A stretch of DNA of 64,000 nt from Serratia oryzae (GTDB taxonomy: Bacteria; Pseudomonadota; Gammaproteobacteria; Enterobacterales; Enterobacteriaceae): positions 465,950 through 529,949 of the forward strand of contig NZ_MOXD01000003.1 in assembly GCF_001976145.1 (NCBI RefSeq), read 5' to 3'. Position 1 is the stretch's first letter, and the number at the start of each line of letters is the position of its first letter. A program made the position numbers and the translations under genes. Below the pieces are notes generated by a model. The model did no database searches. It saw only the letters and a program-made list of their open reading frames with translations, and was not told the DNA's origin. Positions 26,812-36,311 of the stretch are shown here, piece after piece.

Positions 26812-27798
26812 TCCTTCCCGCTTTCTCAGCATCAATACCCCACCCATCACCAGCGCACTGCCGAGCAGCTGTAGCTGGTTCATATTTTCGCCCAGCAGGA
26901 AATAGGCGATCACCGCGGTGAACACCAGCTCCAGCGACAGGATCAGGTTCGCCACCGCCAATGGCAGCGTTTTCAGGCTGATATTGTACAGACCGAACCC
27001 CAACAGCGTCGGCCCGGCGGCCAAGGTGAGCAACAACAGCCAACCGCTCCACTGAATACCTTGCGCCCCCTGCGACAAAAACCACAGATCGCCAGTCATG
27101 CCCTGAAACGCCGCCAGCGGGAAAAACGTCAGCAGGGTATTAAACAGCCACTGATAAACCGCAGAAAAACCAAACACATACAAAATGGTGTTCCACACCG
27201 GGTAACGCCGTTCGCTAGCGATGCGCCCGCCGAGGGTATACAGGGTATAACCAATGCCGGATAACATCCCGACCACCAGCCCAAGCAGATCGAAGCGCGT
27301 GTTGCCCATGCTGTCGCCGTTACTTACCAGAAAACACCCGCCCAGGCTGATCACGATCACCAGCAACTCACGCGGGCTAAGACGCTCGCGGTATATCATC
27401 CAACCAAGAAACAGGGTAAAACCCACCGAGCAATACGTCAGGATAGTGGCTACCGAAGCGCCGTTCAGGGCCACCGACAGCGTCCATAGGCCGTTGAACA
27501 GCGCCAGCAGCAGGCCGTAACCGGCGTAGAACAGCACCTGTTCGCGGCGCAGGCGCGCCCATTCCGGCCTGAACAGCAACAGCAGCGGCAACAGTACCAA
27601 AGCCACCAGCGCGGCGCGCCAAAAGGCCAGCACAAAGGTCGGCAGGTGAAAATACTGCGTCAGCGCACGGATAATGATCGCGGTAAACGCCAACAACATG
27701 GCGCTGATAATGGCAATCACATAGCCTTGGCTGCGGCCAGCTAAAATACGCCCACTGGCAAGCGGCGGCGCGGCGGAAATCCCCGTTGGTGATGACAT
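26809..27798 (-). CDS. EamA/DMT-family transporter (second copy)
   Basis: This 329-residue protein has ten hydrophobic spans after a short cytoplasmic tail of about 25 residues and two EamA repeats. Recognisable parts are FTAIIIRALTQYFHLPTFVLAFWR and GLLLALFNGLWTLSVALNGA. It is only distantly similar to the exporter at 20699-21610. It diverges from a MocR-type regulator with about 170 bases between them, which suggests export of a PLP-linked amine or amino acid metabolite; this is inference from context. Confidence 0.88.
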   Translation of the reverse strand: MSSPTGISAAPPLASGRILAGRSQGYVIAIISAMLLAFTAIIIRALTQYFHLPTFVLAFWRAALVALVLLPLLLLFRPEWARLRREQVLFYAGYGLLLALFNGLWTLSVALNGASVATILTYCSVGFTLFLGWMIYRERLSPRELLVIVISLGGCFLVSNGDSMGNTRFDLLGLVVGMLSGIGYTLYTLGGRIASERRYPVWNTILYVFGFSAVYQWLFNTLLTFFPLAAFQGMTGDLWFLSQGAQGIQWSGWLLLLTLAAGPTLLGFGLYNISLKTLPLAVANLILSLELVFTAVIAYFLLGENMNQLQLLGSALVMGGVLMLRKREG

Positions 27799-27968
27799 AA
27801 CACCCTCACATCTTCGTCAGCTAACTCTTCTGGCTGGGATTCTAACGCGGCCATATTTTGCCACCATAGCCACTTTACCCCGATGTTATGCAGGCCACTT
27901 TTCTTTGCTTGAGGCCCGGTAATAATGGGATATATTAAAAATCACCTCCAGCTACCGAGCCAGTTTGC

Positions 27969-29423
27969 ATGCATATTCCGTTAGATCGCCAGCAGGACAT
28001 TCCGCTGTATCTGCAAATCGAAGAGGCGTTACGCCGCGCCATTCTGAGCGGCACCTTCGCCGCTGGCGACAAACTGCCGTCAACGCGCAGCCTGGCGGGC
28101 AAGCTATCCGTCAGCCGCTTAACGGTGGAAAACGCCTATGCCGAACTGACGGCCAAAGGATTGCTGCAACAACGGCGCGGTAGCGGTGCCTATGTCCACC
28201 ACCTGCAACCACTCCCAGAGCCCCAACAGCCACTTTCTCTGGCGCCATTCCCGCTCGATCGCTTCACGACCGTGACCTCGCGGCTGGACGGCTACCCGGA
28301 TATCCCCTTGCCGGAACATATCATCAACTTTGCTGCCGGCGTTGGCAGTTCCAAAGTGTTCCCGCTGGAGGAGTTTCGCAAAATACTGCTGTCGATCCTC
28401 AGCCGCCACGCGGAGGAAGCCTTCAGCTACGGGGATTACTGCGGTTACTACCCGCTGCGCGACACGCTGGGGCGCATCCTGACCGCACAGGGTATCCCCA
28501 CCCGCGCCGAGCAGGTGCTGATCACCAACGGTTCGCAGCATGCCATCAGCCTGATTTTCCAGACGCTGTTGCAGCCGGGCGATACGGTGATCGTCGAAGA
28601 GCCCACCTATGCCGAAGCGCTGGGCCTGCTGCGCATGCACCAGATCAACATTGTTTCCGTTGCCAGCGATCGGCACGGCATGTGCGTTGAGCTGCTGCCA
28701 GCGCTGATCAAGCAGCATCGGCCGAAGATGATCTACACCATTCCCAACTTCAACAATCCGACGGGCCGCTGCATGAGTGAAGCGCGCCGCCGCCGTTTGC
28801 TGGCTCTGGCACAGCAGGCGGGCATCGTGATTCTGGAGGACGATTTTGTCGGCGATCTGCGTTACAACGGCAAAAGCCTGCCCTCGCTGCGCGCGTTGGC
28901 AGCGCCGGGCTCGGTGATTTACGTCAGCACCTTCTCCAAAATGCTGTTGCCGAGTATGCGTATCGGTTACCTGGTGGCCGACAGCGAGCATTATCTGCGC
29001 TTGTCCAGGTTGAAACACGTTGACAGCTTCACCAGCTCGAACCTGATTCAGCGGGCTCTGGATGCCTTTGTCACCGTTGGCCGCTACGACAAACAGCTAC
29101 GCCGGGCGGGAAGGGTCTATCGTCTGCATCGCGATGCCATGGTGGCGGCGTTGCAGCGGCACTTGCCCACGGGTTGCCGTTTTGAGGTTCCGGAAGGGGG
29201 GTTATTTATCTGGCTACAGTTGCCTGATGCTGTCACCACCACGGCGCTGATGCCCGCCGCCTGGCAGCAGGGCGTCACCTTTGCGCGCGGTGAATGTTTC
29301 CATGCCGACGAAGCGCGCGGGGCCCAGGGGTTGCGGCTGAATTTTGCCGCCAATACGCCAGAACTGATCGAGGAAGGGATCGCCCGCTTAAGCCGGGCGA
29401 TCCTCAAGGTACAGAGCAATTAA
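27969..29423 (+). CDS. MocR/GabR-type GntR regulator with aminotransferase-like domain
   Basis: The 484-residue protein joins a GntR winged helix (IPLYLQIEEALRRAILSGTF to about residue 70) to a fold-type I aminotransferase domain. The PLP-binding lysine lies in YVSTFSKMLLPSMRIGYL near residue 323, and TIPNFNNPTGRCMSEARRRR and EDDFVGDLRY match the PLP-binding segments. These proteins usually sense PLP or an amino-PLP adduct and control a divergent neighbour, here the EamA exporter. Substrate and target are not shown. Confidence 0.92.
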   Translation: MHIPLDRQQDIPLYLQIEEALRRAILSGTFAAGDKLPSTRSLAGKLSVSRLTVENAYAELTAKGLLQQRRGSGAYVHHLQPLPEPQQPLSLAPFPLDRFTTVTSRLDGYPDIPLPEHIINFAAGVGSSKVFPLEEFRKILLSILSRHAEEAFSYGDYCGYYPLRDTLGRILTAQGIPTRAEQVLITNGSQHAISLIFQTLLQPGDTVIVEEPTYAEALGLLRMHQINIVSVASDRHGMCVELLPALIKQHRPKMIYTIPNFNNPTGRCMSEARRRRLLALAQQAGIVILEDDFVGDLRYNGKSLPSLRALAAPGSVIYVSTFSKMLLPSMRIGYLVADSEHYLRLSRLKHVDSFTSSNLIQRALDAFVTVGRYDKQLRRAGRVYRLHRDAMVAALQRHLPTGCRFEVPEGGLFIWLQLPDAVTTTALMPAAWQQGVTFARGECFHADEARGAQGLRLNFAANTPELIEEGIARLSRAILKVQSN

Positions 29424-29920
29424 ACCGCGGCCCACCACAGCCGCAGTTTCATGCCCCAATAGCTGGTCCAGCCGGTGGTGCTCTGCACCACCCTGCCCTG
29501 AGAAATCACCACAAAAGTCGGCGTCACACCCACCTGCCACTGTGCCGACAGCTCGCCGCGCCGATCGTTAACCACCGGCAGCTGTAGCTGTTTGTGAGCC
29601 AAAAACTGCTCAACCTGCCGATCATCACCGGAACGCAGCGCCACGGTCAGCACATTGCCACCGTTGGCCGCCAGTCTGGCGACGCTTGGCGTCGTAAAGC
29701 GGCAAACGCCGCACCAGCTTGCCCAGAAGTAAACCAACAGCGGTTCACTCGCGCTGAGCTGGGCCAGCGATACCGGCTCACCGTCGAGCGTTTCCAGCAT
29801 CTGGTTATTGAAAGCCGGAGGAGCCTGTGGCGCGCGCAGCCAATCCATGGCAAAGCTGGCCACCAGCACGATCAGCGCCAGAACCAGCAGTTCACGCGCC
29901 CAACGCGTTAATCTAGCCAT
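29420..29920 (-). CDS. scsD: Membrane-anchored thioredoxin-like protein ScsD
   Basis: ScsD is a thioredoxin-fold protein held in the inner membrane and facing the periplasm. An N-terminal anchor (about 8-26) precedes the fold, with the redox motif WASWCGVCR near residues 67-75 and the cis-proline segment VGVTPTFVV near 130. It is the last gene of scsABCD and overlaps scsC by 8 bases. The operon is known in Salmonella to protect against copper and redox stress. Length is 166 residues. Confidence 0.9.
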   Translation of the reverse strand: MARLTRWARELLVLALIVLVASFAMDWLRAPQAPPAFNNQMLETLDGEPVSLAQLSASEPLLVYFWASWCGVCRFTTPSVARLAANGGNVLTVALRSGDDRQVEQFLAHKQLQLPVVNDRRGELSAQWQVGVTPTFVVISQGRVVQSTTGWTSYWGMKLRLWWAAV

Positions 29921-30617
29921 TTTTCACCTTTGCCAATTGCTGCTTCACGAGTTCCTCCAGATCCCCATAGGATACCGCACCCGGCAAGATCTGATCGCCA
30001 ATCACGGTGGCAGGCGTGCCCTGCACGCCCAACTGTTCTGCCAGTTGCATGTTGCTGCGCAGCGTCTTCATGCTCTGCTCGCTGGGTGCCACGGGCGTAA
30101 CGCCCGTTTTCTGCTGAGCAGCCGCAATACTGGCGTTGTCGTGAAAGCCCTTTTTCGCCATCAAACGTTCATGCAGCGGCCAAAACTGTTCCGGGTGCTG
30201 TTGCCAGGTGGTTAGCGCAACGCGCGCCGAACCGATCGAGCTTTCTCCCTTGAACGGCACCAGCTTCAGCACCAGCGCCACCTCGGGATATTGCTTGACG
30301 ATCTTCTCCAGTAACGGATCAAACTGTTTGCAGTACGGGCAGTTGTAATCGGTAAACACCACCAGCGTCAGCTTGGCATTTTTGGCACCCAGGCGCGGGC
30401 TGGCGGGATCGTTAAACAGGTTTCTTTCCTGCTGCTTGAGCACCTGATTGCTGGCCTGCTGCTGCCAGGCATTCGCCGCTTCGGCCAGAATCTCTGGGTT
30501 GGCTACCAGCGTTTCGCGAATCAGCGTCTTAATCCGTGCCTCCTGTTCAGCAGTAAACGGGGCTGCGGCCCAGACAGGGGAGATCGTCAGCATCAGTAAA
30601 ATCAGTAATGTTTTCAT
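29913..30617 (-). CDS. scsC: Periplasmic DsbA-like thiol oxidoreductase ScsC
   Basis: ScsC is a soluble periplasmic disulfide-handling protein that works with ScsB. A signal peptide covers about residues 1-17, then a helical N-terminal region that mediates oligomerisation in some homologues, then the DsbA/DsbG-like fold with FTDYNCPYCKQFDPLLEKI (motif CPYC near residues 93-96) and cis-proline VQGTPATVIG. The start overlaps the scsB stop (ATGA). Length is 234 residues. Confidence 0.92.
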   Translation of the reverse strand: MKTLLILLMLTISPVWAAAPFTAEQEARIKTLIRETLVANPEILAEAANAWQQQASNQVLKQQERNLFNDPASPRLGAKNAKLTLVVFTDYNCPYCKQFDPLLEKIVKQYPEVALVLKLVPFKGESSIGSARVALTTWQQHPEQFWPLHERLMAKKGFHDNASIAAAQQKTGVTPVAPSEQSMKTLRSNMQLAEQLGVQGTPATVIGDQILPGAVSYGDLEELVKQQLAKVKNG

Positions 30618-32638
30618 TGTGCGCTTCCTTTGGCGGTGGCGAGGGCTTGTAACACGGCGTCACGACTTAACAGCGGTGACAGCACCTCACCGTGTTGGCT
30701 ACCGGGGCCATAGATTTGGTTAAACGGGATCCCGGCGCTGCCGCGTTGTTGCAGAAAGGCAGAGATCGCCGCCGATGGGCGGCTCCAATCGCCACGCAGT
30801 GCTACCACATCCTCGGCGCTGAGGGCTTTTTGCACGTCATCACGCATCAACACGTTGAGCTTGTTGACTTTACAGGTCACGCACCAGTCGGCGGTCACAT
30901 CGACAAACACCCGTTTATGCTGCGCCAGCGCCTGGGTGATGGCCTGCTCAGACAACGGCTGCCAGGCAATATTGTCATGCAGCGGTTGCCGCCACAGGCC
31001 TGCGCTGAACGCAGCGCTCAGCAACGCCACTCCCCCCACTGCCGCCACGCTGGCAGCGCTCCGCCATCCCAGCCGTTGCCAAACCGCCAACAGCAGGCCC
31101 AGCATCAGCACCGCCCCCGTAATCAGAGTGGGTTGCCAACCGATATGATTACTCAGCAGGCTGAGCAGCCATAGCGAAGACAGCAGCATCAGCAGGCCAA
31201 GCACCAGGCGCATGCCGTTCATCCAGCGGCCAGGGCGCGGTAAGCGTAGCGCCAGCGCGGGCCAGGCGGCGATAAACAGCCAGGGCAAACTCATACCGAT
31301 CCCCAGCGCGATAAACATGCCCCACAGCACCGGCAGCGGTGCTGCCAAGGCAAACGCCACCGCGGTGCCCAGAAAAGGAGCCGAACACGGCGTTGCCAGC
31401 AGTGTGGCAAAGGCCCCCTGCCAGAAGTGCCCGCTCAGGCCATCGCCGTTATGAGTCGCCAGCCGGGTATTGAGCGCAGAAGAGAGCTGCAGGTGGAACA
31501 GGCCAAACAGGTTGGCACTGAACAGCAAGGTCACCAGCACTATAAAACCGATAAACCATGGATTCTGGAACTGAATGCCCCAGCCGAGCACGTGATTGCT
31601 CAGCCGTAACAGCGTCATCAGCAACGCCAGCGCCATAAACGACGCCACAATACCGCCCGATGATGCCAGGAACTGTAAGCGCACGCTGCGCCGATCGCGC
31701 CGTTCTACCTGCAGAATCGAACCCAGTTTCATCCCAAGCACCGGCAGCACGCAGGGCATCAGGTTCAGGATAAAACCACCGGCCAGCGCCATCAGCACCG
31801 CCTGCCATAAGGCAACATCGCTCACGGGAGAAAAACCGAGCGCTTCGCCGATAGTTACCGTGGCTTCCTGCGCCATGCCGCCATCGCTGACCACCAGCCG
31901 CAGCGTTTTACCGCGCAGATCGGGGGCTGCTTCACCCCAGCCGTCGCTCACCGGGATGCGCGCCTGTAGCTGCGTGCCACCGTGGCTCACCTTGGGCTGG
32001 CCCAGAGAGGCATCCTTTAGCGTGTCGAAGAACAGCTCCGGCTGTTGCCAGCCTGCCGCTCGTTCGGCGCTGATTTGCAGTTCCCCCTGCTGATAACCAG
32101 CGCGGATGCTCTCCAACAGGCCGCTGGCGATCGGCACCTGCCCCATTGCCTGCGCAAAGTCGTGATTGAACTGCGCATCATTCGGCGCACTGAGATCCAG
32201 GTTGAACGGGTAATCGGTCAGAATACAGACGTTGTTACAGGTCGAGAGCGTCAGCGTGCCCGCAAGCTGGCGTGGTATCGGCCCTTTTAGCACCAGCGGT
32301 AAGGTCACCCGATCGTGATAGCCCTGAGTGGAAATCCCCGCCACGTCAAAACGCTGGGGAAGCGGCCAGAACCAGGTGACAGCGGGGGGATTGCCCTGCC
32401 AGACGATCGCAGGCGCAATGCCGCCTTCCCCCGGCGATCGCCAGTAGGTTTTCCAGCCCTTCTCTAGTTCAACCGACAGCAATACGCGGGTTTCAGCGCC
32501 GTTGCTGGTATCGGCACGCAGCCTGACTTTAGCGTGCTGGTTTTGCGCGCTTTGCAACCAGCCGCTGTCCGCCGCTTGCGACGCAGGCAACCACAGCAAT
32601 AGCAGGCAAGCAAAAGCCAGCCTGATGATATTCAACAT
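30614..32638 (-). CDS. scsB: DsbD-like transmembrane thiol reductant relay ScsB
   Basis: ScsB passes electrons from cytoplasmic thioredoxin to ScsC. The 674-residue protein has a signal peptide, an N-terminal periplasmic domain (about 25-265), eight or so membrane spans with conserved cysteines in NLMPCVLPVLGMKLGSILQ and ATPCSAPFLGTAVAFALA, and a C-terminal thioredoxin domain with TADWCVTCKVNKLNVL. The start has GGAG seven bases upstream. It is the largest gene of scsABCD. Confidence 0.93.
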   Translation of the reverse strand: MLNIIRLAFACLLLLWLPASQAADSGWLQSAQNQHAKVRLRADTSNGAETRVLLSVELEKGWKTYWRSPGEGGIAPAIVWQGNPPAVTWFWPLPQRFDVAGISTQGYHDRVTLPLVLKGPIPRQLAGTLTLSTCNNVCILTDYPFNLDLSAPNDAQFNHDFAQAMGQVPIASGLLESIRAGYQQGELQISAERAAGWQQPELFFDTLKDASLGQPKVSHGGTQLQARIPVSDGWGEAAPDLRGKTLRLVVSDGGMAQEATVTIGEALGFSPVSDVALWQAVLMALAGGFILNLMPCVLPVLGMKLGSILQVERRDRRSVRLQFLASSGGIVASFMALALLMTLLRLSNHVLGWGIQFQNPWFIGFIVLVTLLFSANLFGLFHLQLSSALNTRLATHNGDGLSGHFWQGAFATLLATPCSAPFLGTAVAFALAAPLPVLWGMFIALGIGMSLPWLFIAAWPALALRLPRPGRWMNGMRLVLGLLMLLSSLWLLSLLSNHIGWQPTLITGAVLMLGLLLAVWQRLGWRSAASVAAVGGVALLSAAFSAGLWRQPLHDNIAWQPLSEQAITQALAQHKRVFVDVTADWCVTCKVNKLNVLMRDDVQKALSAEDVVALRGDWSRPSAAISAFLQQRGSAGIPFNQIYGPGSQHGEVLSPLLSRDAVLQALATAKGSAQ

Positions 32639-32687
32639 GTTTTTTCTCCATAAATAAGTTAGTCACCAAGTAGAACGGGGAATTAAC

Positions 32688-33050
32688 TCATTCATGAAAC
32701 ACGCATAATCGAAGATGAACCCTGAGGGTAGTCGGGGAGATCACCCGGGGAGGTGGGAGGCGCAAACGCGGGGCAAGAATCGGGGCTAACAAGACCAGCA
32801 GCATGCCAAGGGCGAACAGCGCGGTTTCAAACATCACCGGCGCTGCCGCCAGCAGCGACTTGGCGCTCAGTTCACAAGGCGTCACCGCTTCGGCCTCATC
32901 CCCGGCGATCGGCGATAAACTGGCACTCGCAGCAGGAGCGATCGCCAGCTGCAACGCATGCAAACCCGCCGTGCGCTGGGTGATGCAGGTCAGCATCACC
33001 AGGCAAGCCAGGCATAAAAACCATTTTGCAATCCGCGGCCGATTAATCAT
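32688..33050 (-). CDS. scsA: Suppressor of copper sensitivity protein ScsA
   Basis: ScsA is a small inner-membrane protein at the head of scsABCD. The 120 residues have two hydrophobic spans, about 10-27 and 70-92, with a periplasmic loop containing a cysteine (TPCELSAKSLLAA). The ATG at 33050 has GGGGA five bases upstream; GTG one codon earlier is an alternative. The length equals that given for Salmonella ScsA. Function beyond copper and peroxide tolerance is unclear. It diverges from flk. Confidence 0.78.
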   Translation of the reverse strand: MINRPRIAKWFLCLACLVMLTCITQRTAGLHALQLAIAPAASASLSPIAGDEAEAVTPCELSAKSLLAAAPVMFETALFALGMLLVLLAPILAPRLRLPPPRVISPTTLRVHLRLCVFHE

Positions 33051-33229
33051 CACTTCCCCAATCCGGTATCTGCGCCTATCTTAGCGGCGTAAATCAGATA
33101 CGCAACGATTGGCCTGTAAAGAAATGTCTTGCGGCGGTATTGGTAGCGGCGAATTACAGGTATCATAATTGATTAAACCTGTGCTTTCGCCGGGTATGCC
33201 GATTCTCTTTGCCGCAAAGGACGGGTGAC

Positions 33230-34255
33230 ATGCAACCTTTGAGCGGGCCAGGTGCCCCCAATTCTCTCGATCACCCGCCGAACCTGGGCAATGTGCCACA
33301 CGCCGACGATCGGCCGCTCTCTCCGGCACAGCGTACCCAGCTTGAAAAGCTGATCGTGAAAATCATGGCGCTCAGCCCGGCCAAATCGGCAGAGATCTGG
33401 GCCACCCTGCGTCATGAACTGGGGGCAGACAACAGCAACGAACTGCTGGCGCGCCATTTCCAACCGGCAGAACAGCTGTTGCAAAACCGTCTTACCCTAG
33501 CGCAGCAAAGCCATGCCAGCCGCCAATTGCTGCAACAGCTGACCGATCTGCTGCCGCAGGGCAATAACCGCTTGGCCGTCAGCGATTTTATCCGCCAGCA
33601 GTTTGGCCATACGGTATTGAGCCAGTTAAGCCCTTCGCAGTTACAACAGGTGCTCAACCTGCTGCAAACCGGCGGCCTGACGATTCCTCATCCGCAGCAA
33701 ACCACCACCAGCGATCGTCCACTGCTGCCTGCGGAACACCAGCATCTGCAACAGCAGGTGACCAAGCTCAGTGCTGCCACTGGCGAAGTACCGCTCAAAA
33801 TATGGCAGACGCTGTTCGATCTGGTAGGGGTAAAGACTAACGATCCCCTGCCCGCGCGCCATTTCCAACTGCTCAGCCAATTTCTGCAGGTGAAAGTGGC
33901 GCTCAGCCCGCAAAGCGCCCCCACCTTGCACCATCTGTTAGCCGTCCTGAAACAGCCCGCAGATCGGCAGGAACAGCAACAGCTCAGCGACTATTGCCAC
34001 ACGCGTTTCAACAGCGGCCCGCATACACCGCTGACTCATACGCAGATCAATGACGTCATCCAGCAGTTGTTCACGCGCCGTCTGGAGAAAACCGGCCATA
34101 ATCACCCTGCGCATAGTGAACCCATGCAGCCGCAGCCGTTGCTCCACGCGTTGATTGCCGTGCTGCCACCGTCGCTGCAATCCCCTCTCAGCAAACCCTT
34201 GGTGCTGGTGACGCTCCTTGCGGTGCTGGCCCTGTTGCTGATCTGGCTGTTTTAA
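33230..34255 (+). CDS. flk: Flagellar regulator Flk (RflH)
   Basis: Flk is an inner-membrane-anchored protein that delays export of late flagellar substrates until the hook is finished. The protein starts MQPLSGPGAPNSLDHPPN, with AAGGA nine bases upstream, and has 341 residues. It contains repeated helical blocks beginning SPAKSAEIWATL and EVPLKIWQTLFDLVGVK, each followed by L(P)ARHFQ, and ends in a single C-terminal membrane helix (about 322-341). In E. coli flk follows pdxB directly; here about 13 kb of accessory genes separate them. Confidence 0.9.
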   Translation: MQPLSGPGAPNSLDHPPNLGNVPHADDRPLSPAQRTQLEKLIVKIMALSPAKSAEIWATLRHELGADNSNELLARHFQPAEQLLQNRLTLAQQSHASRQLLQQLTDLLPQGNNRLAVSDFIRQQFGHTVLSQLSPSQLQQVLNLLQTGGLTIPHPQQTTTSDRPLLPAEHQHLQQQVTKLSAATGEVPLKIWQTLFDLVGVKTNDPLPARHFQLLSQFLQVKVALSPQSAPTLHHLLAVLKQPADRQEQQQLSDYCHTRFNSGPHTPLTHTQINDVIQQLFTRRLEKTGHNHPAHSEPMQPQPLLHALIAVLPPSLQSPLSKPLVLVTLLAVLALLLIWLF

Positions 34256-34704
34256 CAACCACACTGCGCTGCCGCGCTCTGGCCCTGCAGGGTTCCGGTT
34301 TCATCACCGGTAGCCAGCGGATGCCCGTCCCGCAGCCAAAAATCCAGCCCGCCGATCAGCTCTTTCACCCGAAACCCGAGCTTGGCCAGTTGATACGCGC
34401 CTTTGGTGGAGCCGTTGCAACCGATGCCATCGCAATAAGTGACATAGACCTTATGCCGATCCAATGCGGCGGTGCTCTGTTCATTCATCAGGCGGTGCGG
34501 CAAGCTGATCGCCCCCGGAATATGCCCGGCGGCATACTGCGTTTCGGCGCGGGTATCGATCACCACTATGCCGCCAACGCCGTTGCGTAAATCCTCTGCC
34601 ACATCATATGAATCAGCGTAGTAGCTAAGCTTTGCCGCCAGATAGTCCAGGCTTTGTGCGGCGCTGGCGGGCGGAAATGCCAGAACGAGTGATGCTGTGC
34701 TCAT
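34252..34704 (-). CDS. Rhodanese-like sulfurtransferase domain protein
   Basis: This is a single-domain rhodanese of about 150 residues: VVIDTRAETQYAAGHIPGAISLP is the substrate-entry motif and VTYCDGIGCNGSTKGAYQLAKLG the active-site loop, with the catalytic cysteine in YCDGIGC. The start MSTASLVLAF has GAGG about 11 bases upstream; the longer frame to 34839 is unlikely. A C-terminal CGC may bind metal or sulfur. It diverges from a MocR-type regulator, which probably controls it. Confidence 0.85.
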   Translation of the reverse strand: MSTASLVLAFPPASAAQSLDYLAAKLSYYADSYDVAEDLRNGVGGIVVIDTRAETQYAAGHIPGAISLPHRLMNEQSTAALDRHKVYVTYCDGIGCNGSTKGAYQLAKLGFRVKELIGGLDFWLRDGHPLATGDETGTLQGQSAAAQCGC

Positions 34705-34782
34705 AGTGTCGGTTCCTCTACATAAAGACGAGTGACAATCATGCCCGGTTTTGGTCTTATGGTTGATACCCATTTCCCCACC

Positions 34783-36231
34783 ATGATAAGACCGATTATG
34801 CAGCAAGTGTTGCTGACCCTGTTTCAACAGCCAGAACACGCCGCCACCACTCTACGCGAACGGGTTTGCAATACCTTGCGCCGCGCGATTCACAGCGGGG
34901 CCCTGCCCCTAGGCCAGCGGCTGCCCTCTTCGCGCCTGTTAGCCGCAGATCTGCAAGTCTCGCGCGTTACCGCCGAAGCGGCGTATCGGCAACTGGAAGC
35001 CGAAGGTTATCTGCAACGCCGAGTAGGCCAAGGCACCTTTGTCGCCATCCGCATCAATAAACCGCTCCCGGTGCGAAAAATGGCCGGTCAGTTGCGGCTG
35101 TCGCAGCGCGGTGAGGCGATTCTGCACACCGGTGGCTGCCGCGATCCGCTGCAACCCTTGCCCTTTGCCGCAGGCTCCCCAGACCTGCGGGCGTTCCCGT
35201 TGAAACTGTGGCAACAGCTCACCGCTCAGCAGCTGCGCTTGCGCGGCGAAGCACTGTTGCGCTATGGCGATCCGCAGGGTTATCTGCCACTGCGTGAAGC
35301 CATAGCCGGTTACGTTGGCCAGACTCGCGGAGTGCAGTGTACGGCCCAACAGGTCATCGTGCTGACCAGTTCACAGCAGGCATTGCAGTTGATCGCCACC
35401 CTGTTGCTCGATCAAGGGGACAATGTGTGGATGGAGGAACCCGGCTACCTCGGGGCCAGAAACGCTTTTATCAGCGCCGGGGCTAACCTGATCCCCGTTA
35501 ATGTCGATGAGGCGGGTCTGCAGCCCAGCAGTACCTTGCCCGCACCGCGCCTGATGTATCTGACCCCTGCTCATCATTACCCCACCGGGGTAGCCCTCAG
35601 CCTGGAACGACGTGTAACGTTGCTGGAGATAGCACGGCGTGAGCAGAGTTGGATCATTGAAGATGATTACGACAGCGAGTTTCACTACGACGGCCAGCCG
35701 ATGCCCGCCATGCAGAGCCAGGATCGCCATGGCAATGTGCTGTATCTCGGCACCTTTTCCAAAACGCTGTTCCCTTCGCTGCGGTTGGCCTATCTGATTG
35801 TGCCCGCGGAACGGGCCGCCGCGTTCACCACCGCCCGCACGCTGTACGACGGCCACAGCGCGCAACTGATGCAGGCGGTGACGGCAGAGTTTATCCAGCA
35901 AGGGCATTTTGCCGCGCATATCCGTTACATGCGCCAGCTGTATCGCAGCCGCCGCGACGGGCTGCTGCTGCAGGTGGAACAGCGGCTGAAGGCCTTTGCC
36001 ACAGCGCAACCGGCAAGCGGTGGCTTGCAACTGGCCGTTTGGTTGCCCCCCGGCCAGGAAGCCCGCTTAACCCGGCAAGCACAGCAATTGGGGGTGATCA
36101 CCCCCGGCCTGGCGGCACAGTATATGACGCCGCAGGCAAGGCGCGACGGCTGGCTGCTGGGCTTCTCGGCCCTGACGCCGGGGGAAATCAGCGCAGCCGT
36201 TGAGCAACTGAGTAAAATTACATCTGGTTAA
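34783..36231 (+). CDS. MocR-family GntR/aminotransferase regulator
   Basis: This is a second MocR-type regulator: GntR winged helix (RERVCNTLRRAIHSGALPLG to about residue 80) and an aminotransferase-like domain with the PLP lysine in YLGTFSKTLFPSLRLAYL and EDDYDSEFHYDG. It is not closely related to the one at 27969. The start is uncertain: in-frame ATGs lie at 34741, 34759, 34783 and 34798, and none has a good ribosome-binding site; I chose 34783 (482 residues) because it leaves room for divergent promoters. The likely target is the adjacent rhodanese gene. Confidence 0.88.
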   Translation: MIRPIMQQVLLTLFQQPEHAATTLRERVCNTLRRAIHSGALPLGQRLPSSRLLAADLQVSRVTAEAAYRQLEAEGYLQRRVGQGTFVAIRINKPLPVRKMAGQLRLSQRGEAILHTGGCRDPLQPLPFAAGSPDLRAFPLKLWQQLTAQQLRLRGEALLRYGDPQGYLPLREAIAGYVGQTRGVQCTAQQVIVLTSSQQALQLIATLLLDQGDNVWMEEPGYLGARNAFISAGANLIPVNVDEAGLQPSSTLPAPRLMYLTPAHHYPTGVALSLERRVTLLEIARREQSWIIEDDYDSEFHYDGQPMPAMQSQDRHGNVLYLGTFSKTLFPSLRLAYLIVPAERAAAFTTARTLYDGHSAQLMQAVTAEFIQQGHFAAHIRYMRQLYRSRRDGLLLQVEQRLKAFATAQPASGGLQLAVWLPPGQEARLTRQAQQLGVITPGLAAQYMTPQARRDGWLLGFSALTPGEISAAVEQLSKITSG

Positions 36232-36311
36232 CCCGTTATTGCATTGGACAAAGGACTGATTTGGCTTTAAAACCATTATCTTGCCTGCGATCTTGATTAC
36301 AAGGAACCTTG

